A stretch of 64,000 nt of DNA, from contig CAJUPQ010000004.1 of NCBI GenBank assembly GCA_910588505.1, positions 15,810 through 79,809 on the forward strand. The letters are read 5' to 3'. The stretch's first letter is position 1. The number at the start of each line of letters is the position of its first letter. The DNA comes from an uncultured Hungatella sp. Its GTDB lineage: Bacteria > Bacillota > Clostridia > Lachnospirales > Lachnospiraceae. Made by a program: the position numbers and the translations under genes. The notes beneath the pieces are model-generated. The model saw nothing but the letters and a program-made list of their open reading frames with translations, ran no database searches and had not been told where the DNA came from. Below are positions 16,023 to 24,536 of the stretch, piece after piece.

Positions 16023-17237
16023 CTAGCCGCCGCTCATGTGGTCTATGGCCCGGCCTAAAAATACGGCGCGCTTCACCGCGTCCATGCCAAAACAGTCTCT
16101 GATGTCATCAATGGTTTTATCCAGCCTGGAAAGTTTCTCATAATCAATTTCGTCAAACAGGCTGCCCTGTCTGAATCTCTCCCCGCCGCTTATGTCAGCC
16201 GTATGCACCCCTAGATGCCGGACCGGCTGTCCGTTCCACATTTCCCTGAATAATTTGCAGGCCGCCTGACAGATTTCCACCGTCAGGTCGGTGGCATTGT
16301 ACAGCCTCCTCTGATGGGAGACATAAGAAAGGTCCCAATACCGGATTCCTACGGATACCACCCCCGCCCTGACCTCATCCATGCGCAGGCGGGCCCCAAC
16401 CGTTTCGCTGAGAGCCAGCAATACCTTGTCCGCCGTCTCCACATCCGTCACGTCCGCGGGAGTGGTGGTACTGTTCCCATACCCTTTATTTGCCTCCGGT
16501 TCCATGAGAACAGGGGATGAGTCCACCCCATTGGCAAATCCCCAGATCACTTCCCCATGTTTCTTTAACAGTCCCCTAAGCCACTTAGGGTCCTCCGCCG
16601 CCAGTTCCCCTATGGTTCGTATTCCCACGGAAAACAGCTTTTTAGCGGTAGCTCGCCCCACGAAAAATAGGTCCGACACGGGAAGAGGCCACATTTTTTC
16701 CCGTATCTCCTCCGGGTACAGGGTGTGTACCCGATTGGGTTTTTGAAAATCAGAAGCCATCTTCGCAAGCAGCTTATTGCTTGAAATCCCCACATTGACC
16801 GTAAATCCCAGAGTTTCATAAATCCGTTCTTTTATCTGCCGCCCCGTCTCTTCTGGTGTCCCAAACAAATGGCAGCTGGCGCTCATATCCACAAAAGCCT
16901 CATCAATACTGTAGGGCTCCACCACATCGGAATAGTCCCGGAGAATCTCCATAAATGCCCCGGAACATTTCTCATACAGCCCGTAATCGGGCGGCACCAG
17001 AATCAGCCCCGGACATTTCATCTTAGCTTCCCAAAGAGCCTCCCCGGTTTTCACCCCATATTTCTTTGCAGGGATAGATTTGGCCAGAATAATTCCGTGG
17101 CGCAGGGCCGCGTCTCCTCCTACGGCGGAGGCCGTCATTCTTAGGTCCTGCTTTCCCCCTCTATGGGCCAGACGATAAACAGCCTCCCAGGAGAGGAAGG
17201 CTGAATTGACGTCAATATGAAATATAATCTTATTCAA
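16023..17237 (-). CDS. dinB: DNA polymerase IV (DinB)
   Basis: 404 aa, the normal size for a DinB-type translesion polymerase. Motif I is IIFHIDVNSAFLSWEA at the N-terminus. The catalytic pair sits in YSIDEAFVDMS near residue 110, followed by the VNVGISSNKLLAKMASDFQK palm motif, helix-hairpin-helix and little finger. The TTG at 17237 is taken as the start: GGGAGGTG precedes it, and the protein then begins MNKIIFHID as expected. The ATG at 17276 cannot be used, because it lies upstream of the promoter's -10. One LexA box lies in the promoter spacer and another overlaps the TTG region, so tight SOS repression is expected. Confidence 0.93.
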   Translation of the reverse strand: MNKIIFHIDVNSAFLSWEAVYRLAHRGGKQDLRMTASAVGGDAALRHGIILAKSIPAKKYGVKTGEALWEAKMKCPGLILVPPDYGLYEKCSGAFMEILRDYSDVVEPYSIDEAFVDMSASCHLFGTPEETGRQIKERIYETLGFTVNVGISSNKLLAKMASDFQKPNRVHTLYPEEIREKMWPLPVSDLFFVGRATAKKLFSVGIRTIGELAAEDPKWLRGLLKKHGEVIWGFANGVDSSPVLMEPEANKGYGNSTTTPADVTDVETADKVLLALSETVGARLRMDEVRAGVVSVGIRYWDLSYVSHQRRLYNATDLTVEICQAACKLFREMWNGQPVRHLGVHTADISGGERFRQGSLFDEIDYEKLSRLDKTIDDIRDCFGMDAVKRAVFLGRAIDHMSGG

Positions 17238-17247
17238 ACGTATGTTC
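17236..17247 (-). promoter_or_regulatory. Second LexA box, overlapping the dinB start
   Basis: GAACATACGTTT on the minus strand, a full match to GAAC-N4-GTTY. Its last bases form the TTG start codon region of dinB, immediately after the ribosome site. Confidence 0.75.
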
Positions 17248-17262
17248 ACCTCCCATGTGTAT

Positions 17263-17291
17263 ATGTTAACAAACATACGTTCTTATTTCAA
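17263..17291 (-). promoter_or_regulatory. SOS promoter of dinB with nested LexA box
   Basis: On the minus strand TTGAAA (17291-17286), a 17-base spacer and TAACAT (17268-17263). The spacer holds GAACGTATGTTT (17282-17271), the identical 12-mer found in the promoter of the UvrX-type polymerase at 6130-6141. Confidence 0.85.
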
Positions 17292-17389
17292 CCGGTAAAT
17301 TATACCATGTCCCCAGCCCTCAGTCTGCAGCCAATTGATACGCTTTCCCGGAATACCATATTCTTCGGAAAGAGGCCGGACACAACTGC

Positions 17390-17995
17390 CTAAAACAAGG
17401 TCAGCTGTTCATAATCGGCTCTCCTCTCCAAAAGGCAGGGCGTTTTATGAAGGATATGTTCCGCTTGTTTCTCATCCAGAATCCACGGGGCGATCTCATC
17501 TTCTTCCAGAATCAGCGGCATCCGGTCATGGACAGGCTTCATGGAATCATTGGCCCCTGTGGTGAGAATCACAAAACGCGCCCCGTCCTCATACTGTCTG
17601 CAGCACCCTGCCATAAACAAAACCGGGCTGTCCTTTCTGTAAAAGGTATTCTTTTCTTTCCTCCGGTTCCATTCGTAGAACCATGCGGCAGGAACCACCA
17701 TACGGCCATGGCGGATACTGTCACGAAACATCGGCTTTTCCATAGCGGATTCACATCTAGCGTTAAAAATCACCTGCTTCCCCTGAAACCCGGGAAATCC
17801 CCACCTCTGCCACCCACAGCGCAAAAATGCGCCCCTCCCTTCCAGAACAGGAGCCATCTGAGTGGGATAGATGTCCTTCTCTGCAATCCTTTTAATGGCT
17901 GCCATGGACTCCTGCCGTAACTTCCTGTCCACCTGCCGGACCAATTTTTCGATTTCCCGCGCTGTCTCATCATCTACATAGTATCTGCCGCACAT
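17390..17995 (-). CDS. SOS response-associated peptidase (SRAP/HMCES family)
   Basis: 201 aa. The family forms a covalent DNA-protein crosslink with abasic sites in single-stranded DNA, shielding them during replication. The expected residues are all present: Cys2 directly after the initiator Met, which becomes the N-terminal nucleophile; Asn78 in FNARCES; Glu108 in AAWFYEW; and His156 in VHDRMP. AGGAGAG precedes the ATG. It lies upstream of, and in line with, dinB, which has its own LexA-controlled promoter; no LexA box was found in front of this gene. Together the genes form a DNA damage tolerance locus. Confidence 0.93.
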   Translation of the reverse strand: MCGRYYVDDETAREIEKLVRQVDRKLRQESMAAIKRIAEKDIYPTQMAPVLEGRGAFLRCGWQRWGFPGFQGKQVIFNARCESAMEKPMFRDSIRHGRMVVPAAWFYEWNRRKEKNTFYRKDSPVLFMAGCCRQYEDGARFVILTTGANDSMKPVHDRMPLILEEDEIAPWILDEKQAEHILHKTPCLLERRADYEQLTLF

Positions 17996-18090
17996 AAATC
18001 TCTCCTGAAAACTTTTCCTTTATCTTACTACTTATTCTGCATTCTCTCAAGCAATATTATACTGTGGTGTTTAAATAGAGGGTTGGGGTA

Positions 18091-18152
18091 AATTAGGTGT
18101 ATTGTTGAGTGAGCAAGGGGGCGAGGGTTGTCGCGATGCCAGGGAGGGAAGA
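18091..18152 (+). repeat. Dispersed intergenic repeat family 1, copy B
   Basis: The leading part TTAGGTGTATTGTTGAGTGAG is identical to copy D (minus strand, 54017-54069). The core GGGGGCGAGGGTTGTCGCGA-TGCCAG then follows, and similarity fades after GGGAGGGAA. It lies 60 bases beyond the truncated transglutaminase-like gene and supplies the meaningless C-terminal residues of that frame. Confidence 0.75.
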
Positions 18153-18199
18153 CAGACTGTGTGCAGGAACGGGATGCGCTGTTGGAGGAAACAAGTATT

Positions 18200-18847
18200 T
18201 GCAGCAGCAAACAGGATGTAAAATAATTCCTGATGGTCATTATAAACCGCAGAAAACACATCCTTAAGCTGATCTGTTGCTATCTGCTCCACCGGCATAA
18301 ACACAGAATACAGTTCATTGGTATTGGCATAAATCTGGCGGTATATATGTTTTCCCCTGTCATCCAGCATGGCATAATAAGGGTACTTTACACCATCAAA
18401 ATCCAGTCCTTCCCCTGTGTACCCTGTATCAATCTGGTTTTGAAGTTCCTTTGCAGCTTCATCGTCAATCTGCTCACGGTTTTCCTGTATCTGCTGATAT
18501 CCATTTCTGCCCGATACATTTTTCGGCACAGCGATTTCCGACTGGTTCGGCAAAATATAATCCGATACAAGAGATTCCGCTATCACATCATTTTTCAGGG
18601 GTTCCGTTTCAAATGCTCCTTCCTTCTGCCCGGTTTCTTCATTTTCCGCGCCATCATCAGGATAACCTGTCGTTTCTTCCTCAAGGTCATAGTCTCCCCC
18701 TATTGTTTCAGCGCTTTCCTGCCCCGAATATAAAAATGTCTCAATGTTATCCGTAATATCCGGTCTGAATATGGATATCCCACTTAGCATACAGGAAATG
18801 ACAAATACCACTGCCGTAATGTATATCAGCCTTTTTAAAAATCTCAC
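18200..18847 (-). pseudogene. Truncated transglutaminase-like membrane protein gene
   Basis: A GTG at 18847 opens a frame with an N-terminal membrane segment (RLIYITAVVFVISCML), an acidic linker and the segment HIYRQIYANTNELYSVFMP to VYNDHQELFY. That segment resembles the region in front of the transglutaminase-like core in Lachnospiraceae surface proteins. Similarity ends near 18215, and the catalytic Cys-His-Asp domain is missing. The remaining frame runs through unrelated DNA and dispersed-repeat copy B. The gene has therefore lost its 3' part. It may still make a secreted stub. Confidence 0.6.
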
Positions 18848-19016
18848 TCCTTGTCACCCATCCCTTCCTGGTTTTAACGCTTTATTTAATGATACTAAAA
18901 AGCATATATACAATGACTTACAGCTATCATGTATATATGCTTTGTTTTAGTCCGCCAGGTAATTTACTGAGCTTTTATAAGATGAAATCTTTTCTAAAAA
19001 TAACGATAACCGTCAA

Positions 19017-20616
19017 TTATTTACCCATAATGGTTTTGCCGGCTGTACGGCCGGATGTCATAGCTTCAAGCAAACCAGCGACTGTACGTCCACCGGTAAC
19101 CTCGCCGGCGGCGCATAATCCGGGAATTGCATTGCCGTCAGTACCAATGACTTCAGCACTTGTATTAACCTTTAAGCCGCCCTTTGTAATGTGAGCCGAA
19201 GGAGTTCTCGGACCGGCATAGAAAGGCGCTTCAAAGATACCAGGATTGCCGTCAGGGTTAATAAAGTCGCCTCCAAAAGAAGCACGATTGAATTCCGGGT
19301 CAACACCTGTCTTAACAGCTTCGTTGAATTTTTCGATTGTCTCAACGAAATTCGCAGGATCAACGCCGATCAATCCGGCTAATTCTTCCAAAGTATCAGC
19401 TTTCACAACGATATCCGCATCTATTAAATCCTGAATGTTTTGTCCGCCATAAGTAGTACCATCTTCGCCAACGCCGGAATTGTTTTTATCACATACCATA
19501 TAGAAAATTCCGTCTGTCTGAACTAAAGCGGCATTTGAGAGCGTATCTCTGTCAGAAAGTTCATTTACAAATCGTTTCCCTTCTTTATTAACATACAGGT
19601 TTGTACCCGTACCGATAAATGGATATGCATCCCCGGTTTTAGGATCACAAGTCGGTACTAACTGTAAATGTCCCATATCAACAACATCAGCGCCAATCTC
19701 TAATGCCATTTTAATTCCGTCGCCAACCATGGCCGGATCATTGTCAGTCTGTAATTTTGAAATGTCAGCCCATCTTCCGTCAGAATATTCAATTAACATC
19801 TCTTTATTGGCTGAGAAACCGCCGGTAGCTAAAACTACGCCCTTATTAGCGTTTAATGTGTATTCAGTTCCGTCGGAAGCAGTGCCTTTCACACCTACAA
19901 CTTTGCCGTCAGCAGTAAGTAATTCACCGGCTCTGACTTCTTTAATAATCTCTACATTGTAATTCTTTTCTTCAATTGCATCTGTAAATACGGAAATGAA
20001 TCCGTCTCCGCCATGTGCTGAAACGGATGAGAACCATCTGGGCCATGTATCGCCTAATAAGAAACTTGGTGAATCCGTCCATTCAAATCCCAGTTCGCCT
20101 AACCACTCTTTCGTCGGTTTCGATTTAGCTACCAGATCATATAATAATTCCGGATCAGCAGCCTGGCTGAATCTGAAGAAGTATTGCAGTGACATGTATT
20201 CTAATGAATCATAAACCTGAGTTTTGCCTTCGGCTTTATAAGCTTCCATATCCTCGGCTACTTTCTTTTGCCAGCCCTTAACTGCTTCATTATCCGTCTC
20301 TCTGGCGATCAAAAATACCTGGCGTTTCGCCATGCTCTTTAATTTCGATGGATTTGATGGCGTCACTATCAAAAGTAACCTCCAGAGTTACGTCTCCATT
20401 GTTTCCTTTCGCTGTAGCGGGATATGTACCTGCAGTGTATGTTCCGCCAGTCGCTGCACCTCCATCGTTCCCTTCAGTTTCAGCTGCAGTAGTAGCATCA
20501 GTACCTGCAGCGGTTGTTTCACCGGTACTTTCCTCTTTTGCGCCACAAGCTGCCAGGCTGACAGACATCATAGCAGTCAAGCCCAATAAGAAAATTTTTC
20601 TTTTTACGCTCTTCAT
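19017..20616 (-). pseudogene. FMN/FAD flavoprotein reductase gene with internal deletion
   Basis: Two frames belong to one gene of the secreted flavocytochrome/urocanate-reductase-like family. The 5' part (20616 to about 20310) has a lipoprotein signal (lipobox LAAC), an A/T/E/G linker and the beginning of an FMN-binding domain (GDVTLEVTFDSDAIKSIEI). The 3' part (about 20330 to 19017) has the FAD-dependent fumarate-reductase-like body, including FLLGDTWPRWFSS, GVVLATGGFSANKEML and the closing AGEVTGGRTVAGLLEAMTSG. Missing between them are the rest of the FMN domain and the GxGxxG FAD motif, and the join is out of frame. An internal deletion of a few hundred bases has inactivated the gene. Confidence 0.8.
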
Positions 20617-20826
20617 AAGCCCCTCCTAATTATAGTTTTTTGCATGGAACATCTCATTTTCTCATTATAGTTAAATACAAACAAAATGCTTATAAAAACC
20701 ATAAAGAATAAGCACCATGAGGATGAACCATACAATATGTCAGAATATTCGCATAAAATATTCTAGTTACATTAGACCAAATATTAAAAAATTGTCAATT
20801 TATTATTATTCGTTATTCACAGTAAA

Positions 20827-21047
20827 CGCAGGATTTAGGTTGCCTCCATACCTGCTGCTCCGCAGAGAAGTTTCCAAAGAACACCACAAGGATCCAATCG
20901 TACAGATGGAGCTGTTTATGGATACTAACGGCCTCCCGATTTCCTACGGTCTTTTTTCCGGCAATACTCTGGATAAGCAGACCCTGCTCCCCATGATGGG
21001 GAAGCTGAAGGAAGGCTTCCGGATCAAGTCCCGTCTTGCCCCAAAAA
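20827..21047 (+). mobile_element. IS1634-like transposase fragment
   Basis: The plus strand encodes a stretch with VSKEHHKDPIVQMELFMDTN followed by GLPISYGLFSGNTLDKQTL. This is the catalytic-domain region around the DDE aspartate of IS1634/IS4-type transposases. Upstream and downstream transposase parts are absent. It ends in a 25-bp perfect palindrome. It is a dead remnant next to the deleted flavoprotein gene. Confidence 0.7.
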
Positions 21048-21101
21048 AATCCGTAGGCATCAGGGGGCAAAAGGTTTTTTGCCCCCTGATGCCTACGGAT
21101 T
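21048..21101. repeat. Perfect 25-bp inverted repeat with 4-base loop
   Basis: Arms 21048-21072 and 21077-21101 (core CCGTAGGCATCAGGGGGCAA and its exact complement) are separated by only four bases. The left arm continues the transposase fragment reading frame and the right arm is its inverted copy, so this is a foldback. It could also terminate transcription of the PTS operon, which ends 37 bases away at 21138. Confidence 0.8.
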
Positions 21102-21137
21102 GCTCCGCGTTTCATGCTCCCGCAATCCTGCTTTCCC

Positions 21138-22616
21138 CTACACAGAAAGATCTTCCCCATTGGAAGCAATCACCTTTTTATACCAGTAAAAGGATTGTTT
21201 CCGATAGCGCTTTAACGTCCCTTCTCCTGTATCGTTGCGGTCCACATAAATAAATCCATACCGTTTTGACATCTGCCCGGAACCGTTGGAGACAAGGTCA
21301 ATAGGTCCCCACCATGTATAGCCAAACAGATCCACGCCATTCCGAATCGCCTTTTTCATGGCCAGAATGTGATCTCTTAAATATTCGATCCGGTAGGTAT
21401 CGTTCACGGTTTCATTTATCAGCTCTTCTTTCACACCCAGCCCGTTCTCCGCAACGAAAATGGGAATCTGATACCTTCCGTACAGATCCACAAGGGCAAG
21501 ATAAAGTCCGTCCGGATCCACAGACCAGCCGGAAGGAGTGACCTTTAAATAGGGGTTGGTTTTGCCGGTATTAACGATATTGGCATCACCCCGGTAAGAA
21601 TTGTCTCCCTCTATCTCACTGTCTGACTGATTCGTTTCTTTCTGTACAGATTCAATATAGTCTTTCGACGCAATCCGGGAGCGATAATAAGTAAAGCTTA
21701 AAAAGTCAACCGGATACCTTTCGATCAGCTCCATATCTTCATCTGTATAAAAGATTTCAATCCCCTGGTCTTCCAAATACTCCCACGCATAACCGGGATA
21801 CTTTCCCCTGACCTGCACATCTGAGAAAAAATACCCTCTTTGTTTCTCTTTACATACCACCAGAGAATCCCTGGGATCGCAGCTCATAGGGTATATGGTC
21901 TTGTACTCAATCACAGAACCTACTTTGGCGTCACAGTCCGTCTCATGAATCACCTTGACAGCCAGAGCGCTGGCTACAAACTGGTGATGAGAAGCCTGAT
22001 AAACATCCTGCAGTGTGTCATTTAACGGATCAATACCAGCTGTCATCCACTCCATCTTGTGAATATTATTTCCGATCTCATTAAAAGTAAGCCAGTACCT
22101 GACAATTCCTTTCCAGCGTTTCACCATGGCTGTCACAAATTTGATGTAAAAATCAATCATTCTTCGGTCTTTCCATCCGCCATATTTGTCTGCCAGATGC
22201 AGCGGCATCTCATAGTGGGAAATGGTAATCATGATTTCCATTCCCTGCTTTTTTAACTCATGAAACATTCTGTCATAAAATTCCAGCCCCTTTTCATTGG
22301 GCTCTTCCTCCTCGCCGGTAGGAAACAGGCGGGTCCATGCCACACTGGTTCGATAGACGTTAAATCCCATCTCCCCAAACTCGGCAATATCCTCTTTGTA
22401 TCGATGATAAAAATCAATACCGCCATGAGTGGGATAAAATTTCGCGTTGCGGTCCGGATACCCGAACACACCATGGGGCTGGACATCAGCCACAGAAGGA
22501 AGCTTTCCATCTTCCATATACGCGCCCTCATACTGATTGGCAGCCGTAGCGCCGCCCCACAAAAACCCTTTGGGGAAACCATTGAAAACCTGTACTTCTT
22601 TGCTTGATCTCATCAT
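21138..22616 (-). CDS. 6-phospho-beta-glucosidase (GH1)
   Basis: 492 aa, glycoside hydrolase family 1. It hydrolyses phosphorylated beta-glucosides (cellobiose-6-P, salicin-6-P, arbutin-6-P) delivered by the adjacent PTS. The acid/base is Glu180 in YWLTFNE and the nucleophile Glu390 in VAENGLG. The N-terminus has the FLWGGATAANQYEGA signature. Its ATG overlaps the stop of the EIIA gene (ATGA), so expression is coupled. It is the last gene of the licT-EIIBC-EIIA-GH1 operon. The 6-phospho specificity is inferred from family and context. Confidence 0.94.
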   Translation of the reverse strand: MMRSSKEVQVFNGFPKGFLWGGATAANQYEGAYMEDGKLPSVADVQPHGVFGYPDRNAKFYPTHGGIDFYHRYKEDIAEFGEMGFNVYRTSVAWTRLFPTGEEEEPNEKGLEFYDRMFHELKKQGMEIMITISHYEMPLHLADKYGGWKDRRMIDFYIKFVTAMVKRWKGIVRYWLTFNEIGNNIHKMEWMTAGIDPLNDTLQDVYQASHHQFVASALAVKVIHETDCDAKVGSVIEYKTIYPMSCDPRDSLVVCKEKQRGYFFSDVQVRGKYPGYAWEYLEDQGIEIFYTDEDMELIERYPVDFLSFTYYRSRIASKDYIESVQKETNQSDSEIEGDNSYRGDANIVNTGKTNPYLKVTPSGWSVDPDGLYLALVDLYGRYQIPIFVAENGLGVKEELINETVNDTYRIEYLRDHILAMKKAIRNGVDLFGYTWWGPIDLVSNGSGQMSKRYGFIYVDRNDTGEGTLKRYRKQSFYWYKKVIASNGEDLSV

Positions 22617-23134
22617 TGACCGATCCCTTTCCTTTCTTCATCCATCGTCTTTTTGTAGGTAGCCACAATGGTTTTTCCTCCCTCTGCGCTGCCCCTTTTC
22701 ACCAAATCCAAATCAAACCTGCAGCCTGGGAAAATCATCATGGTAGTCAGATCTGCCTTCTTTTTTTCCATAACTTTTTTGTCAAACCTCATTAACTTAT
22801 CTCCGGTCTTTACCTTCTGCCCCTGTCTCACATAGCATTGAAACCCTTCCCCATTTAAGGCCACCGTATCAATTCCGATATGGATCAGAATTTCCAGCCC
22901 ATCCTCATTTATGATTCCCAGCGCGTTCAGCGTGGGATACACCATAGAAACCGTTCCGTCACAAGGAGCTACAATCCATTCACTTTTCGGCAGTATTGCG
23001 ATACCGTCTCCCAGCATTTTCTGAGAAAACACGGCATCCTTTGTCTCCTCAATGGGAATCATATCTCCGCTTACCACTGCGGCCATACTGCTGTCAGGAA
23101 GCTTCTCCCTTTTTTTACTCCAAAATCCAAACAT
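22613..23134 (-). CDS. PTS glucose-family EIIA component
   Basis: 173 aa, free-standing EIIA of the glucose/beta-glucoside superfamily that relays phosphate from HPr to the EIIB domain encoded next door. The phospho-acceptor is His85 in EILIHIGIDT. Oddly, the second active-site histidine, usually in a PTxHAxG context, is Asn70 here (YPTLNALGI). In characterised EIIA-Glc proteins that histidine stabilises the transition state, so phosphotransfer could be altered. The N-terminal 15 residues are basic. The gene follows EIIBC by three bases and overlaps the glucosidase gene. Confidence 0.9.
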   Translation of the reverse strand: MFGFWSKKREKLPDSSMAAVVSGDMIPIEETKDAVFSQKMLGDGIAILPKSEWIVAPCDGTVSMVYPTLNALGIINEDGLEILIHIGIDTVALNGEGFQCYVRQGQKVKTGDKLMRFDKKVMEKKKADLTTMMIFPGCRFDLDLVKRGSAEGGKTIVATYKKTMDEERKGIGQ

Positions 23135-23137
23135 AAA

Positions 23138-24520
23138 TCACCCACTTTCTTTTCCGTCATAGAGGGCCATGGTAACAAGAAACGATACGGCAAACGACAC
23201 GGCAATACCTGCCAGAATTGCTATCAGCGTATCCTCAAAAATAACTACGCCAAGTACGCTGGAATACCCCATGGTATATGCCTTCGCGCCCATAATGCCG
23301 GCGACCGCGCCGCCTGCAAAACCGCCCAGAACCAATCCGATCATGGGTTTTTTCAGCCTCAGATTAATACCATATAACGCCGGTTCCGAAACGCCGGACA
23401 AAAACGCTCCCACACCTGCCGATAAAGCCGCCGTTCGCAGATCTTTGTCTTTTGTTTTTAAAGCAACTGCGATACAGGCTCCGCCCTCGGATATGTTATG
23501 TAAAATCCATCCGGGACGAAATACATTGTCAAAGCCTACCCGGGCTAAAAGTTCGGTCATAGGCCCAACCATCAGCATATTAACGCCGGTCATTACCAGG
23601 AACGGATGTGTGGCCGCGATAATTCCGGGCGCAAAACCGCCTACATGGGACTGCAGCCATACAATTCCTGCCACAATCCAGGAACCGACAATGGAACCGG
23701 CCGGTCCTAAAACCAGTACAGTAACGGGAAAGCCGATGAGAAAAACGCACAGCGGAGCAAACACCGATTTTAGCATGCCTGGTATGACGCGATAGAAAAA
23801 TCGCTCCAAATAGGCGCAGAGAATCGCTGAAAAAATCCCCGGAAGCAGCGAGTTCCCATAAGTCCCCAGATGGACGGGCAACCCAAACATGGACACAGGC
23901 TCACCGGCCGCCATTATGGCATTAAAATCCGGGTACAGCAAAGCCGCTGCCATAGCAATCGCAAAAGCCGGATTGGACTTTAGCACCCTTGAAGTTCCAT
24001 AAGCAACCAAAATCGGCATAAAATAAAAAGGTGTCAGCGCCATAAAATTAAACATCTGATAGGTCGAACTTTCGGTCACCGCCGGCGCAAAGTAACTGAC
24101 AAGAGACAGCACAACCCGCAGCATTCCCGCTCCGTACACCACTGTGATAAACGGCGTCAGCGCCTGCCCCATAAAAGTAATTATTTTCTCGAAATAGTAT
24201 TTTGCGTTCTTCTGTCCCTTAAGTAAATCCTCGTCCAGGTTTTCATTGATCAATTCCTCTGTTTCAACCGAATAATTTTTTACGATACAGTCATATGTAG
24301 TAAAGAGATGCTCTCCCAGAATAATCTGATACTGTCCGTTGCCGTACACGACTCCCAAAACTCCCGGAAGCTTTTTTATCTCATTATCTCTGGCTGCGCC
24401 TCTGTCTTTTAAATGAAAACGCAGACGTGTAACACAGTGAGTTACTGTTTTTACATTTTCTGTACCGCCGATTTGTCCCATAATACTGGCGGCCAATTCC
24501 TCATAATTCACCTTAGCCAT
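23138..24520 (-). CDS. PTS beta-glucoside EIIBC component
   Basis: 460 aa, membrane permease that imports and phosphorylates beta-glucosides. The N-terminal EIIB domain carries the phosphocysteine Cys29 in VTHCVTRLRFHLKD. The EIIC domain follows from about residue 105 with about ten hydrophobic segments, including HLGTYGNSLLPGIFSAILCA and the late GVSEPALYGINLRLKKP motif typical of the glucose superfamily. EIIA is not fused; it is encoded by the next gene. The gene lies 16 bases after licT. Confidence 0.94.
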   Translation of the reverse strand: MAKVNYEELAASIMGQIGGTENVKTVTHCVTRLRFHLKDRGAARDNEIKKLPGVLGVVYGNGQYQIILGEHLFTTYDCIVKNYSVETEELINENLDEDLLKGQKNAKYYFEKIITFMGQALTPFITVVYGAGMLRVVLSLVSYFAPAVTESSTYQMFNFMALTPFYFMPILVAYGTSRVLKSNPAFAIAMAAALLYPDFNAIMAAGEPVSMFGLPVHLGTYGNSLLPGIFSAILCAYLERFFYRVIPGMLKSVFAPLCVFLIGFPVTVLVLGPAGSIVGSWIVAGIVWLQSHVGGFAPGIIAATHPFLVMTGVNMLMVGPMTELLARVGFDNVFRPGWILHNISEGGACIAVALKTKDKDLRTAALSAGVGAFLSGVSEPALYGINLRLKKPMIGLVLGGFAGGAVAGIMGAKAYTMGYSSVLGVVIFEDTLIAILAGIAVSFAVSFLVTMALYDGKESG

Positions 24521-24536
24521 AATTCATCCCTCCTAT

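Noticed and set aside
17238..17276. Upstream ATG start for dinB at 17276
   Set aside because: It lies before the -10 element and inside the LexA box; the TTG at 17237 has a ribosome site and gives the conserved N-terminus.
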